Counted from the first letter of the stretch, positions 52,428 through 61,611 are shown. The stretch is 64,000 nt of DNA from Paracoccaceae bacterium (GCA_027492585.1 JAPUEK010000051.1:1-64000); one strand, 5' to 3'. Translations and numbers: made by a program. The notes: a model not told the origin generated them from the sequence alone.

Positions 52428-53192
52428 ATGGCCCTGCTCGCCCTTGTCACCGCCGGACCCTCGGCCATCGGGCGCAGCCTTGTGCGCGCGCTTGGCGGGG
52501 CCGGGTATGATGTGGCCTTCACCCATCTCGGGCAGGGGGAAGCGGCGGCGATGCTCGTCGCTGAGCTGGAGACGCAGGGCCGCCGCGCCCGCGCCTGGGA
52601 AAGCCATGCCGGAGAGGCGGAGGAGGTCGCGGCCTTCCACCGCGAGGCCGCGGAGTGGGCCGGGGCCGCGCCGCGGGTCATGGTCAACAATGCCGGCATC
52701 CAGACCTGGGCGCCGCTGACAGAGCTCGCGGTCGAGGATTGGGACCGGGTGATGGCCACCAACCTGCGCGGCACCTTTCTCAACACCAAAGCTGCGGCGC
52801 GGGCGATGATCGCGGCGGGGCAGGGGGGGGCGATCATCACCCTCGGCTCGGGCTGCAACAAGCACGCCTTTCCGCGGCTGGTGGATTACACCGCCTCGAA
52901 GGGCGGGATCGAGCAGTTCACCAAGGTTGCGGCGGTGGAGCTTGGCCCGCATGGCATCCGCGTGAACTGCATCGCGCCGGGGGCGATCGCCACCGAGCGC
53001 ACCGCGGCCGAGGCCGGGGATTATGCCGCCACCTGGTCGCGGGTGACGCCCTTGCGCCGGGTCGGCGTGCCAGAGGATCTGGCCGGGCCTTTGCTGTTTC
53101 TGGTGTCGGAGGCGGCGGCCTTCGTGACCGGGCAGACGCTCTGGGTCGATGGCGGGGCGTTCAGCCAGGCCAACTGGCCCTATGAGACCTGA
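52428..53192 (+). CDS. short-chain dehydrogenase/reductase
   Basis: A 254-residue SDR. NNAGI at about 87-91, the catalytic Ser in TLGSGCNKH and YTASKGG (YxxxK), and NCIAPGAIATERT are present. The cofactor loop reads TAGPSAIGR instead of the usual TGxxxGIG, so one glycine is replaced. AAAGGA stands upstream of the ATG. The substrate is unknown. It lies about 108 bases after the dipeptidase with an intergenic repeat between, so operon membership is uncertain. Confidence 0.87.
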   Translation: MALLALVTAGPSAIGRSLVRALGGAGYDVAFTHLGQGEAAAMLVAELETQGRRARAWESHAGEAEEVAAFHREAAEWAGAAPRVMVNNAGIQTWAPLTELAVEDWDRVMATNLRGTFLNTKAAARAMIAAGQGGAIITLGSGCNKHAFPRLVDYTASKGGIEQFTKVAAVELGPHGIRVNCIAPGAIATERTAAEAGDYAATWSRVTPLRRVGVPEDLAGPLLFLVSEAAAFVTGQTLWVDGGAFSQANWPYET

Positions 53193-53202
53193 GGCGGAGG
53201 GA

Positions 53203-53238
53203 GCCTCCGGCGGGGATATTTGAACCAGTATGAAAGGG
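53203..53238 (+). repeat. intergenic GCCTCCGGCGGGGATATTT repeat, copy 2
   Basis: The 19-base core at 53203-53221 followed by GAACCAGTATGAAAGGG. It lies between the SDR stop and the CbiX-like start, and may even supply the GAAAGGG that precedes that start. Confidence 0.75.
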
Positions 53239-53246
53239 CGAAGGGC

Positions 53247-53972
53247 GTGAGGCCGCTTTTGATCGTGGCGCATGGGCAGCCGTCGGCGCCGGAGGGGGCG
53301 GCGGCGGAGCTGCGGGCTTTCGCGGGTCGGGTCGGGGCGCTGATGCCGGGGCGGGCGGTGGCGGCGGCGACGCTGGCGGAGCCGGAGGCCTTGGCGGCGG
53401 CGGTCGCCGCACTCGGGCCGGGGATGCTCGTCTATCCGATGTTCATGGCCGGGGGCTGGTTCACGCGGGTCCATCTGCCGCAGCGTCTGGCGGAGGCGGG
53501 CGCGGCGGGGGCGGGGATGCTGGAGCCTTTCGGCTGCGATCCGGCGGTGCAGGATCTGGCGGGGATCGTGGTGGCGGAGGCGCTTGCCGGGGGGCGCGCG
53601 GGGGGCGGGGTGATCCTTGCCGCCCATGGCTCCTCCCGCAGCCCGGCCCCGGCGGAGGTTGCCGGGGCGGTGGCGGCGCTTGTGGCGCAGCGGCTGGGGC
53701 GGCCGGTGGCGGTCGGCTTCATCGAGCAGGCGCCGCGGCTGGAGGATCTGGCGGGCTTTGGCGCGGGGAGCCTGTGCCTGCCCTATTTCGCCGCGTCGGG
53801 CGGGCATGTGGAGGAAGACCTTCCCCGCGCCCTCGCCAGGGCGGGGTTCGGCGGCAGGATACTGCCGGCCCTGGGTCTGGACCCTCGGGTGCCGGGGCTG
53901 GTCGCGGCAGCGGTCGGCCGGGCCGATCCGGTTCAGGGATCGGCCCGGACGGCTCAGACGGTATGGAGGTAG
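53247..53972 (+). CDS. CbiX/SirB-like chelatase-family protein
   Basis: About 241 residues with the chelatase fold typical of CbiX. PLLIVAHGQPSAPEGAAAEL near the start and GGVILAAHGSSRSPAPAEVA in the middle each give a metal-type His, so it is a two-domain form. Such proteins insert cobalt or iron into sirohydrochlorin. No other cobalamin or siroheme gene is nearby, so the role is uncertain. The GTG at 53247 with GAAGG upstream is chosen; a TTG at 53220 inside the repeat is the alternative. Its end overlaps the convergent glutamine synthetase-like gene by 19 bases. Confidence 0.75.
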   Translation: MRPLLIVAHGQPSAPEGAAAELRAFAGRVGALMPGRAVAAATLAEPEALAAAVAALGPGMLVYPMFMAGGWFTRVHLPQRLAEAGAAGAGMLEPFGCDPAVQDLAGIVVAEALAGGRAGGGVILAAHGSSRSPAPAEVAGAVAALVAQRLGRPVAVGFIEQAPRLEDLAGFGAGSLCLPYFAASGGHVEEDLPRALARAGFGGRILPALGLDPRVPGLVAAAVGRADPVQGSARTAQTVWR

Positions 53973-55348
53973 AGGTCGAAATCGACCTCCGAGACGGTTC
54001 GCATCACCCGCGCATATTCCGCCGCCTTGATGGCGGTGAAGGTGCGGTGCATGTCCTCGCCCAGCGCTTCCCTGAGGAAGGCGGAGCCTTTGGCCGCCTC
54101 GATGGCCGAGCGCCAGTCGACCGGGATCGGCGGGGCGTCGGCGCCCTCGGCATAGCCGTTGCCGGTGGTCTCCGGGCCGGGGTCGATGCGGTGGGTCATG
54201 CCGTGGCGCACCCCGGCCAGAACCGTGGCCGCGACCAGATAGGGGTTGGCATCGACGCCCGCCGGGCGATGTTCGATCCGCCGGGCGCGGATGTCGCCCG
54301 CCGGAATCCGCAGCGCCACCGAGCGGTTGTTCACCCCCCAGGTCGGCGAGACCGGCGCATAGGAATTGGAGGCGAAGCGGCGCCAGGAATTGGCATGGGG
54401 CGCGAAGACCAGCATGGATTCGCCCATCGTCGCCCGCAGGCCGCCGATGGCATGGAGGATGCGGTCCGAATAGCTGCCCTCCTTCGGCTCGATGAAGACG
54501 TTGTGGCCGGTCTCATCCAGCAGCGAGACGTGGAAATGCATCCCCGAGCCGGCGTAATCCTCGTTCGGCTTGGCCATGAAGCAGGCGGTGACGCCGTGGA
54601 GCCGCGCGTGCATCCGTACGATGCGCTTCAGCCGCATGAGGTCGTCGGCGGCCTGCATCACATCCTCGCGGTAGTGCAGGGTCAGCTCGTATTGCCCCGG
54701 CGCGAATTCGGAGATCAGCGTTTCCGCCCTGATCCCGGCCTTGGCGGCATCGGCATAGACATCGTTGAAGAGCGGCAGCATCCCGTGGAGCTGATCGACC
54801 GAATAGACATCGGTTTTCCGGTTCGCCCGGCCATCCAGCACATCCCGCGCCGGGACCATCTTGCCGTCCGGGCCGCGCTGGTTTTCGAGCAGGAAGAATT
54901 CCAGCTCGAAGGCGCCGGCGGGGTGCAGCCCCTCGGCCGCAAGCGCATCCACCTGCCGCTGGAGCGCGTGGCGGGGGTCCGAGCTCATCGGCCTGCCGTC
55001 GAACTCATAGACGCACATCAGCACCTCGCCGCGCGGCGGCTGGGAGGCATGGATGGCGCGAAGCGAGCCGGGGATCGGCCAGGCGCGACGGTCGCCATCG
55101 CCCTCGTCCCAGATGAGGCCGGTCTCATGCACATCCTCGCCGCAGATGTCGAGGCCGAGGATCGAGATCGGCAGGTGGCGCCCGCCCTTGTAGAAGCTGA
55201 GAAGTTCATGCCGGCGGATGATCTTGCCGCGCCCGATGCCGTTGGCATCATGCAGGACGATATCGAAGGCCTCGATCTCGGGGTGGGCGGCGAGGAATTC
55301 CTCGGCTTCGGCAAGGGTGGAGCCGGAGGGGCTGCGGGTCTCGGTCAT
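53954..55348 (-). CDS. glutamine synthetase-like ligase (gamma-glutamyl-amine type)
   Basis: A 464-residue GS-fold ligase. The N-terminal beta-grasp contains LHDANGIGRGKIIRRHEL, the metal site GAFELEFFLLE, the GSGMHFHVSLLDETG block and NSWRRFASNSYAP with NNRSVALRIP follow. Divergence from true GlnA and the neighbouring aminotransferase point to gamma-glutamylation of a mono- or polyamine (PuuA-like). The stop overlaps the CbiX gene tail. It follows the class III aminotransferase gene by 16 bases, so the two form a unit. Confidence 0.85.
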   Translation of the reverse strand: MTETRSPSGSTLAEAEEFLAAHPEIEAFDIVLHDANGIGRGKIIRRHELLSFYKGGRHLPISILGLDICGEDVHETGLIWDEGDGDRRAWPIPGSLRAIHASQPPRGEVLMCVYEFDGRPMSSDPRHALQRQVDALAAEGLHPAGAFELEFFLLENQRGPDGKMVPARDVLDGRANRKTDVYSVDQLHGMLPLFNDVYADAAKAGIRAETLISEFAPGQYELTLHYREDVMQAADDLMRLKRIVRMHARLHGVTACFMAKPNEDYAGSGMHFHVSLLDETGHNVFIEPKEGSYSDRILHAIGGLRATMGESMLVFAPHANSWRRFASNSYAPVSPTWGVNNRSVALRIPAGDIRARRIEHRPAGVDANPYLVAATVLAGVRHGMTHRIDPGPETTGNGYAEGADAPPIPVDWRSAIEAAKGSAFLREALGEDMHRTFTAIKAAEYARVMRTVSEVDFDLYLHTV

Positions 55349-55364
55349 GGGTCTCTCGGTTCGG

Positions 55365-56747
55365 TCAATTGGTCGTGGGGGCGGCGAAAAGCCCGGTCAG
55401 CACTTCGTCGAAGGCGGCGATGAGCCGATCGACCTGCCGCTTTTTCGTGGCGGGGGAAATCAGCATCATGTTGTGGAACGGGGCGATCAGGCAGCCGCGG
55501 TTCAGAAGCGCCACATGCAGCGCCGCCTCAAGGGCGGGCTGATGGGCGCGGGCGGCCTCGCTGCCGTTCCTGAGCGGGCCGGGGGCGCAGATGAACTCCA
55601 CCCGCGCGCCGACCCGCACGACATGCCAGGGGGCGCGGTGGCGGTCGATGGCGTCGGCAAGGCCATGGGCCAGACGCTCCGCCAGCTTTTCCATATGGGC
55701 ATAGGCCTTGGAGGTCATCACCTCGGACAGGGTGGCGGTCAGGCAGGCGAATTGCATCGGATTGGCCGAAAGCGTCGTCCCCATGCCGGAATGGCCGGAG
55801 GCGCGGACGGCATTGGCGGCAAGGTAACGGGCGGCGAGCGCCTCGGTCATGCCCCAGACGGCGGTGGGCATCCCGCCCGCCACGCATTTGCCGACGACGA
55901 ACATGTCGGGCGAGAGCGAATGGACCCCGGTATAGCCGCCGAGCCCGGAGGAGATGGTGTGGGTCTCATCCATGATCAGCAGCGCGCCATAGCGGCGGCT
56001 GAGGCTGCGGAGCCCGTCATGGAAGCCCGCCTCAGGCAGGACCATGCAGGAATTGGTCATGACGGGTTCGGTCAGGATCGCCGCGACATCGCCCTGCGCC
56101 AGGGCTGCCTCGACCCCGGCGAGATCGTTGAACTCGCAGCAGACCGCGCCGGAGGCGAGATCGGCGACCTGGCCGAGGAGGCCCTCGCGGGTGCGGGTCT
56201 TGCCGCCCGAAAGCTCGACCATCACGTCATCGACGGTGCCATGGTAGCAGCCGTTGAAGACGAGGATCTTCGGGCGCCCGGTGATGGCGCGGGCGACACG
56301 GAGGGCAAAGCGGTTGGCATCGGTGGCGGTGGTGGCGATCTGCCAGCGGAAGGCGCCGAAACGCTCGCTCAGAAGCCGCCCCGCCTCGAGCGCCGCCTCG
56401 GTCGGAAGCATGTAGGTCAGCCCGCGCCCGGCCTGCTTGCGGATCGCCCTGGCGACCGGCGCCGGGGAATGGCCGAACATGGAGCCGGTGTCGCCGAGGC
56501 AGAAATCGTCGATCTCATAGCCATCGGTATCGGTGATCCGCGCGCCCCTTGCCCTGGCGATCAGCGGCAGGAAGGGCATCGGCCAATCCTTCATCCAATG
56601 CATCGGCACATCGTCGAGAAAGACCGAAGCGCCCTTTTCAAGCGCCGCCTTCGCCTTGCTGCGGCCGGCCGCGAAGCGCTTCGCCTCGCGCTGGCGCAGC
56701 GCCTCGATCCGTTCGGCCCGCAGACCGGCAATCAGGGGTTCGGCCAT
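55365..56747 (-). CDS. class III aminotransferase (GSA-aminotransferase-like)
   Basis: A 460-residue PLP enzyme. FCLGDTGSMFGHSPAPVARAI, ATTATDANRFALRVARAITG, VFNGCYHGTVDDVMVEL and ALLIMDETHTISSG are typical; the PLP Lys is in MFVVGKCVAGGMP. GGAGG stands 7 bases before the ATG. Its layout is close to glutamate-1-semialdehyde aminotransferases, but no heme gene is near, and the partner ligase suggests amine catabolism. Confidence 0.86.
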   Translation of the reverse strand: MAEPLIAGLRAERIEALRQREAKRFAAGRSKAKAALEKGASVFLDDVPMHWMKDWPMPFLPLIARARGARITDTDGYEIDDFCLGDTGSMFGHSPAPVARAIRKQAGRGLTYMLPTEAALEAGRLLSERFGAFRWQIATTATDANRFALRVARAITGRPKILVFNGCYHGTVDDVMVELSGGKTRTREGLLGQVADLASGAVCCEFNDLAGVEAALAQGDVAAILTEPVMTNSCMVLPEAGFHDGLRSLSRRYGALLIMDETHTISSGLGGYTGVHSLSPDMFVVGKCVAGGMPTAVWGMTEALAARYLAANAVRASGHSGMGTTLSANPMQFACLTATLSEVMTSKAYAHMEKLAERLAHGLADAIDRHRAPWHVVRVGARVEFICAPGPLRNGSEAARAHQPALEAALHVALLNRGCLIAPFHNMMLISPATKKRQVDRLIAAFDEVLTGLFAAPTTN

Positions 56748-56845
56748 GGCGGTACCTCCAGGGGGATGATCCGCGTCTTATGCCGCAGAATTTGATCAAA
56801 AGAAAGGGGCGCTTTCGGCACCCGCGCGCGTCGCAAAGGGCGGGT

Positions 56846-56915
56846 GCCTCCGGCGGGGATATTTATGCCAGTATGAAAGGGCTTTCTTCTCTTTCCAAAT
56901 ATCCCCGCCGGAGGC
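56846..56915. repeat. intergenic repeat, copy 3, with perfect inverted arms
   Basis: GCCTCCGGCGGGGATATTT at 56846-56864 and its exact reverse complement at 56897-56915 can form a 19-base stem around a 32-base loop holding ATGCCAGTATGAAAGGGC. It lies between two minus-strand genes and could work as a terminator or RNA-processing stem. Confidence 0.8.
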
Positions 56916-56942
56916 TTCGACGCCGGGCAGGGGCGGGCGGCA

Positions 56943-58520
56943 TCAGGAGCCGGGCGGGACGCGGACCTCGATCATGCGGGGGCCGTCGCAGGGGGCGGAG
57001 AGGGCGGCGTGAAGCGCCTCGGGGTCGAGCGGCACCGAGGCGAAGGGCAGGTCGCAGGCGGCGGCGAAGGGGGCCATCTTCAGCGGCGAGGGCGAGCAGC
57101 CGATCACCTCGGTATTGGCGCCGCGCATCGCATCGGCGATTTCGCCGAAGGCGGCGTTGTTCCAGACGAGGAAGGTGACGGGCAGGCTTTCATCCACCGC
57201 CGTCCGCAATTCGCCGGGGGAGAATTGCAGCCCCCCGTCGCCGATCAGGCACACCACCTTGCGCCCCGGCGCGGCGAGGGCGGCGCCGACGGCGGCTCCG
57301 GGGCCGAAGCCGAGCGCGCCGAAGCCGGTCGCGGCGTTGAACCAGCCACCGGGCAGGTCGTGATCGTAATAGAGGTTCGCGGCATAGACGGGCTGGGTGC
57401 TGTCGCCGACGATCAGGCAGCCGGGCAGGGCGGCGCGGATCGTCTCGACCATTTCCAGCCGGTCTGGCATGGCGGCGTCGAGCTGGCCGAGTTCCGCGCG
57501 GGCGGCCCCGCGCGCCTCCGCTGCGCGGGCGGCGCCGTCGCCGGAGCCTGCGGTGATCAGGGGCAGAAGCGCCGCCATGCTCGCCCCGGCGTCGCCGTGC
57601 AGCGGCAGGGCGGCGGGCCAGCGGTCGAGCTGGTCGGCGCAGATGTCGATGCGGATCATGTCGTCGCGGGCGGGGATGCCGCCACGGGCATACATGTCGT
57701 AATCCGTCTGGCCGAACTCCGTGCCGATGGCCAGCACCTGATCGGCGGCATGGATGAGGGCGCGCACCGCCTCCATGCTCGGCGAGGCGGGGACGGCGAG
57801 CGGGTGGCCATGCAGCATCCCGCGGGCATTGGTGGTCAGCACCACCGGCGCATCCAGCCGCTCGGCAAGGGCGCGCAGCGCCGCTTCCTGCCCGCGCGCC
57901 CCGCCGCCGGCGAGGATCACCCGGCGGGGGGCGGCGTTCAGCAGCGCGGCGGCGCGGTCGAGATCGGCCGGGAGCTTCGGCGCGCTGCGGGGTGCGGGCG
58001 CAGGCAGCGGCGGGCAGGGCAGCGGCATCACGTCGGTTGGCACTTCGATATGCACCGGGCCGGGGCGGCCTGTCGTCAGCGCGGCGAAGGCCCAGTCCAG
58101 CACCTCCGCCACCTCCTCCGCCGAAGTGATCTGCCGCGTCGGGCAGAGCGTGCGGACCAGCGCCGCCTGATCCGGCAGCTCATGCAGCAGCCCGCGCCCG
58201 AGGCCGAGCGAGGCGCGGCGGTTCACGCCGGAGATGATCAGCACCGGCACGGAATCCTCGCGGCTTTGCGCCATGGCGGTGATCGCATTGGTGATCCCCG
58301 GCCCGGTGATCACGAAGGCCACCCCCGGCTTGCCCGCGACCCGCGCATAGCCATCTGCCATGAAGGCGCAGCCCTGTTCGTGGCGGGCCGTCACATGGCG
58401 GACCGGGCTGCCCGAGAGGCCGCGGTAGAGCTCCACCGTATGCACGCCGGGGATGCCGAAGACCACCTCCACCCCGCGCGCGGCCAGACCTTCGACAAGA
58501 CGCTCGCCCACGGTTCTCAT
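56943..58520 (-). CDS. thiamine-diphosphate enzyme (acetolactate synthase large-subunit-like)
   Basis: A 525-residue ThDP enzyme. The activating Glu is in TARHEQGCAFMADGYARV, and the ThDP motif is GDGGLQFSPGELRTAV...WNN near residues 425-455. PGFGAL-like GFGALGFGPGAAVGAALAAP stands before it. It is shorter than true IlvB and has no IlvH partner here, so a benzoylformate-decarboxylase-like or other keto-acid decarboxylase role is possible. It overlaps the class I aminotransferase gene by 4 bases; that enzyme could make its keto-acid substrate. Confidence 0.85.
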   Translation of the reverse strand: MRTVGERLVEGLAARGVEVVFGIPGVHTVELYRGLSGSPVRHVTARHEQGCAFMADGYARVAGKPGVAFVITGPGITNAITAMAQSREDSVPVLIISGVNRRASLGLGRGLLHELPDQAALVRTLCPTRQITSAEEVAEVLDWAFAALTTGRPGPVHIEVPTDVMPLPCPPLPAPAPRSAPKLPADLDRAAALLNAAPRRVILAGGGARGQEAALRALAERLDAPVVLTTNARGMLHGHPLAVPASPSMEAVRALIHAADQVLAIGTEFGQTDYDMYARGGIPARDDMIRIDICADQLDRWPAALPLHGDAGASMAALLPLITAGSGDGAARAAEARGAARAELGQLDAAMPDRLEMVETIRAALPGCLIVGDSTQPVYAANLYYDHDLPGGWFNAATGFGALGFGPGAAVGAALAAPGRKVVCLIGDGGLQFSPGELRTAVDESLPVTFLVWNNAAFGEIADAMRGANTEVIGCSPSPLKMAPFAAACDLPFASVPLDPEALHAALSAPCDGPRMIEVRVPPGS

Positions 58521-59704
58521 GCGGCTTCCCCTTTTGCTTGCGCGGCATGGCGGGCGATGCGCCGGCAGGCCTCCGCCACCACCTCATCGGGTTGGGTCAG
58601 GCTGAGCCGCAGCCAGCCCCGCAGCGCCTGCCCGAAGCTTTCGCCGGGCATGACGGCGACGCTTTGCGCCTCCAGCAGCCCCGCGGCGAAGTCATGGCCG
58701 GAAAGCCCTGTCGCCCGCACATCGACGAGCGCGAACATTCCCGCCTCCGGCTTGTGGACGCGCAGGCCCGCCACACCATGCAGTTCCGCCGCGATCAGCG
58801 CGGCCCGGCGGGCGAAACGCTCCGCCATGCCGGGGGCCACCGGCGAGGGGGCGGAGACGGCAAGCGCCGTCATGTCGGCGATGAAAGGCTGGGAGCCGAA
58901 GAGCATGGTCTCCGACAGGGGCAGCAGGTGGTCGCAGAAGTCTTCCGGCCCGATGCACCAGCCGGAGCGGAAACCGGGTGCGGCATGGGATTTGGAGATC
59001 GAGGCGCAGGCCACCACCCGCTCGGCCAGCTCCGGCAGGTCGAGCGGCGAGACGAAGCGGGTGCCGTCGAAGACCAGCTCCTCATAGACCTCATCGGAGA
59101 CGATCCAGAGGTCATGGGCCAGGGCGAGGCGACCGATCTCCTCCAGATCCTGCCGGCGCAGGACGGCGCCGGTCGGGTTGTGCGGGGTGTTGAGGAAGAT
59201 CACCCGGCTTTGCGGGGTGATGCGGGCGGCGATGTCGGCGGCCTGCATCCGGAAGCCCTGCTCGGGGCGCAGCGGCACCGGCACCATGCGCGCGCCGGTC
59301 GCGGCGATGAGACCTTCGTAGGTGGCATACATCGGATCGCCGACCAGCACCTCGTCGCCGGGGGCAAGGAGCGTGTGCAGCACCGCGTAAAGCACGGTCT
59401 GCGTGCCGGGCAGGGTCATGACGTTGCGCGGCCCGAAGGCGCGGCCGCGGCGGGCCGTATAGCGGGCGGCAAGGGCATCGAGCAGCGCGTCCTCGCCGCG
59501 GCCGTTGGAATAGGCGGTGCGCCCGGCCATCATGGCGCGGGTGGCTTCGGCCAGCAGTTCGGGCGGGCAGGGGGCATCCGGCTCGCCGATGGTCAGCTCG
59601 ATCACCTCGGCCCCGGCGGCCTGAAGGGCGCGGGCGCGGCCATGGATTTCCCATTTCGCGCCGCCAAGCCCGGCGAGGCGGTCGGTGACGGGGGCGTATC
59701 TCAT
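58517..59704 (-). CDS. class I/II aminotransferase
   Basis: A 395-residue fold-type I PLP enzyme. TIGEPDAPCPPELLAEAT, LPGTQTVLYAVLHTLLAPGD, NTPHNPTGAVLRRQDLEEI and SDEVYEEL are the standard blocks; the PLP Lys is in CASISKSHAAPGFRSGW, with the carboxylate Arg close to the end. It is translationally coupled to the regulator before it and the ThDP enzyme after it by 4-base overlaps. The amino donor is not evident. Confidence 0.87.
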   Translation of the reverse strand: MRYAPVTDRLAGLGGAKWEIHGRARALQAAGAEVIELTIGEPDAPCPPELLAEATRAMMAGRTAYSNGRGEDALLDALAARYTARRGRAFGPRNVMTLPGTQTVLYAVLHTLLAPGDEVLVGDPMYATYEGLIAATGARMVPVPLRPEQGFRMQAADIAARITPQSRVIFLNTPHNPTGAVLRRQDLEEIGRLALAHDLWIVSDEVYEELVFDGTRFVSPLDLPELAERVVACASISKSHAAPGFRSGWCIGPEDFCDHLLPLSETMLFGSQPFIADMTALAVSAPSPVAPGMAERFARRAALIAAELHGVAGLRVHKPEAGMFALVDVRATGLSGHDFAAGLLEAQSVAVMPGESFGQALRGWLRLSLTQPDEVVAEACRRIARHAAQAKGEAA

Positions 59705-60372
59705 GGCGCGGGTCCTTCTGGGGGCGGGGAGGAGGAGGGCAGGTTCGGCGGGTTGAGCGGCAGGCCGAGGATGGCGGAGACGGTGTGCAGGCCGATCCGC
59801 TCCAGCTCCCCCGGCGCGAAGCCTTCGGGCAGGGCGGAGCCTTCGAGCCAGAGCCCGTCGATCACCGCATTGCAGGCGATGGCATCGGCGCGGCAGCGGG
59901 CGGCATCGGCCCAGCGGGGCAGGTCGGCGATCAGGCCCTCCAGCCGGTCGCGGTAGGCATGGTAATTCTGCTCATGGATGGCGCGCATCCCGGCATCGGC
60001 GCGCACGGCGTTCAGAAACCCCGCCCAGAGGCCAAGCCGCAGCGGGTCCACCACCGGCGGGCGCAGGGAGCCGGCGACGAAGCCCGCGAGCCGTTCCGAA
60101 GCGGTCCAGCCTGCGCCATGGGTGTCGAGCGCCGCCCCGCTGTCGGCGGTCATGCGCTCCATCAGGCGGCGGTAGGCGGCGCGGGTCAGCTCGTCCTTGC
60201 TGGCGAAGTAATGACGGATGAGGCCCGGCGTCACCCCTGCCCGGTCGGCGATGGCGCGCACCGTGGCCGCCTGCGCGCCGCCCTCGGCCACCAGATCGAG
60301 CGCCGCCTCGATCAGCGCCTCCCGGCGCGTCTCTTCGCTTTCGCGCCGATAGGGGCGGCGGTCGCCGGGCAT
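59701..60372 (-). CDS. TetR-family regulator, BetI-like
   Basis: A 223-residue TetR protein. RREALIEAALDLVAEGGAQA and ATVRAIADRAGVTPGLIRHY then FASKDELTRAAYR form the DNA-binding domain in the BetI style. The tail is Pro/Ser-rich. It is first in an operon with the aminotransferase and ThDP enzyme and probably regulates it. Confidence 0.87.
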   Translation of the reverse strand: MPGDRRPYRRESEETRREALIEAALDLVAEGGAQAATVRAIADRAGVTPGLIRHYFASKDELTRAAYRRLMERMTADSGAALDTHGAGWTASERLAGFVAGSLRPPVVDPLRLGLWAGFLNAVRADAGMRAIHEQNYHAYRDRLEGLIADLPRWADAARCRADAIACNAVIDGLWLEGSALPEGFAPGELERIGLHTVSAILGLPLNPPNLPSSSPPPEGPAP

Positions 60373-60455
60373 TGCAGGGGCCTTTGTTGTACATTTGGAT
60401 AATTCAATATCACTATGCCAGAGGCGCCGCGCGATGCAAGTCCGATCCGGTGCGC

Positions 60456-61376
60456 TCAGCCGTCCGCCGGGGGGGCGGAGGCAGGCGGATGGGCCTCGTC
60501 TCCTGCCACGTCCTTGTGGATGATCACATCGGCCTGCGGATAGGCGGCGAGGATCGCCCGGCGCAGGCCCGCGCCGATGTCATGGGCCTGCCGCAGGCTC
60601 TGCGCCCCGTCCAGCTCGATATGGAGGTTGACGAAGACCTTGCTGCCCGCCGTCCGGGTCTTGAGATCGTGGAAGCCGTGAACCCCCGGCCAGGTCCGCG
60701 CGATCTCGCCGATGCCCTCGATCACCTCCGGCTCCGCCGCGCGGTCCATCAGCGCATCCCAGGCGCCCTTGCCGATGCGGAGGGCGCCGATCACCAGAAT
60801 CCCCGCCGCCCCGAGCGCCACGATGCTGTCGATCTGGCCGAGCCCGAGCCGGGCCGAGGCCCAGAGCGAGATGATCGCGCCGACGTTCGGCACGAGGTCG
60901 CCCAGATAATGCAGCCGGTCCGCCGCAACCACGCGGCTGCCGGTCCGCCGCGCCACCCGCCCCTGCCAGAGCACCAGCCCCAGCGTCAGCGTCACTGAAA
61001 CCGCCATCACCGCCATGCCCTGCCATTCCTCGCGCAGGGGCTGGTCCGCCGGGTTCAGCAGCCGCGCCACCGCCGCCCAGCCGATGATCCCCGCCGAGAT
61101 CAGGATGAAAAGCGACTGCCCGAGCGCGGCCAGATCCTCCGCCGAGGAATGGCCGAAGGCATGGTCCTCGTCGGCGGGCCGCGCGGCATAGATCAGCGCC
61201 GCCATGGCGCCGAGGCTGACCATCAGATCCATGGCGCTGTCGGCGAGCGAGGCTGCGACCGACAGGGCGGAGGTGGCGCTGAGCGCCCAGAGCTTGAGCC
61301 CGACGAGCACCAGGGCCACCGTCACCGAGGCGAGGCTGGCCGAAAGATTGAGTCTGAGGGAGGGGGCTTGCGACAT
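60456..61376 (-). CDS. cation diffusion facilitator (FieF-like CDF transporter)
   Basis: A 306-residue CDF efflux protein. Transmembrane segment 2 holds SLADSAMDLMVSLGAM and segment 5 holds AADRLHYLGDLVPNVGAI, giving the metal-site Asp and His residues; DEDHAFGHSSAEDLAALGQS lies in the loop between. The C-terminal cytoplasmic domain (VHGFHDLKTRTAGSKVFVNL) carries the usual His pair. It exports zinc, iron, manganese or similar ions at the inner membrane; the segment-5 HxxxD layout fits iron/zinc types. Confidence 0.9.
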   Translation of the reverse strand: MSQAPSLRLNLSASLASVTVALVLVGLKLWALSATSALSVAASLADSAMDLMVSLGAMAALIYAARPADEDHAFGHSSAEDLAALGQSLFILISAGIIGWAAVARLLNPADQPLREEWQGMAVMAVSVTLTLGLVLWQGRVARRTGSRVVAADRLHYLGDLVPNVGAIISLWASARLGLGQIDSIVALGAAGILVIGALRIGKGAWDALMDRAAEPEVIEGIGEIARTWPGVHGFHDLKTRTAGSKVFVNLHIELDGAQSLRQAHDIGAGLRRAILAAYPQADVIIHKDVAGDEAHPPASAPPADG

Positions 61377-61510
61377 GGGCGGTCTCCGAAGCGGACTCCG
61401 GGCCTAGCAAGAGCGCCCGCGCCGATCAAGGGGGGGCCGGTTTCGCAGGGGTTGAAAGGGCCAAAGGACGGCGCGTATCCGGGGGCGCCATCGTTCCCTT
61501 TGCCGGGGAA

Positions 61511-61580
61511 GCCTCCGGCGGGGATATTTGTGCCAGTATGAAAGGGCTTTCTTCTCTTCTCAAATATCCCCCGCGGAGCG
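61511..61580. repeat. intergenic repeat, copy 4, with imperfect inverted arms
   Basis: The core at 61511-61529 is followed by GTGCCAGTATGAAAGGGC and the same TTTCTTCTCTT stretch as in copy 3, then an imperfect reverse arm at 61562-61578. It lies between the CDF and SH3-domain genes. Confidence 0.75.
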
Positions 61581-61611
61581 TCCGCGATCCCCGCCGCGCG
61601 GCATTTCCCGG

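Noticed and set aside
50319-53807. A 1162-codon minus-strand frame through dppF, dipeptidase, SDR and CbiX genes
   Set aside because: It runs antisense to four recognisable proteins and is low in hydrophobic residues, so it is not a real giant gene.
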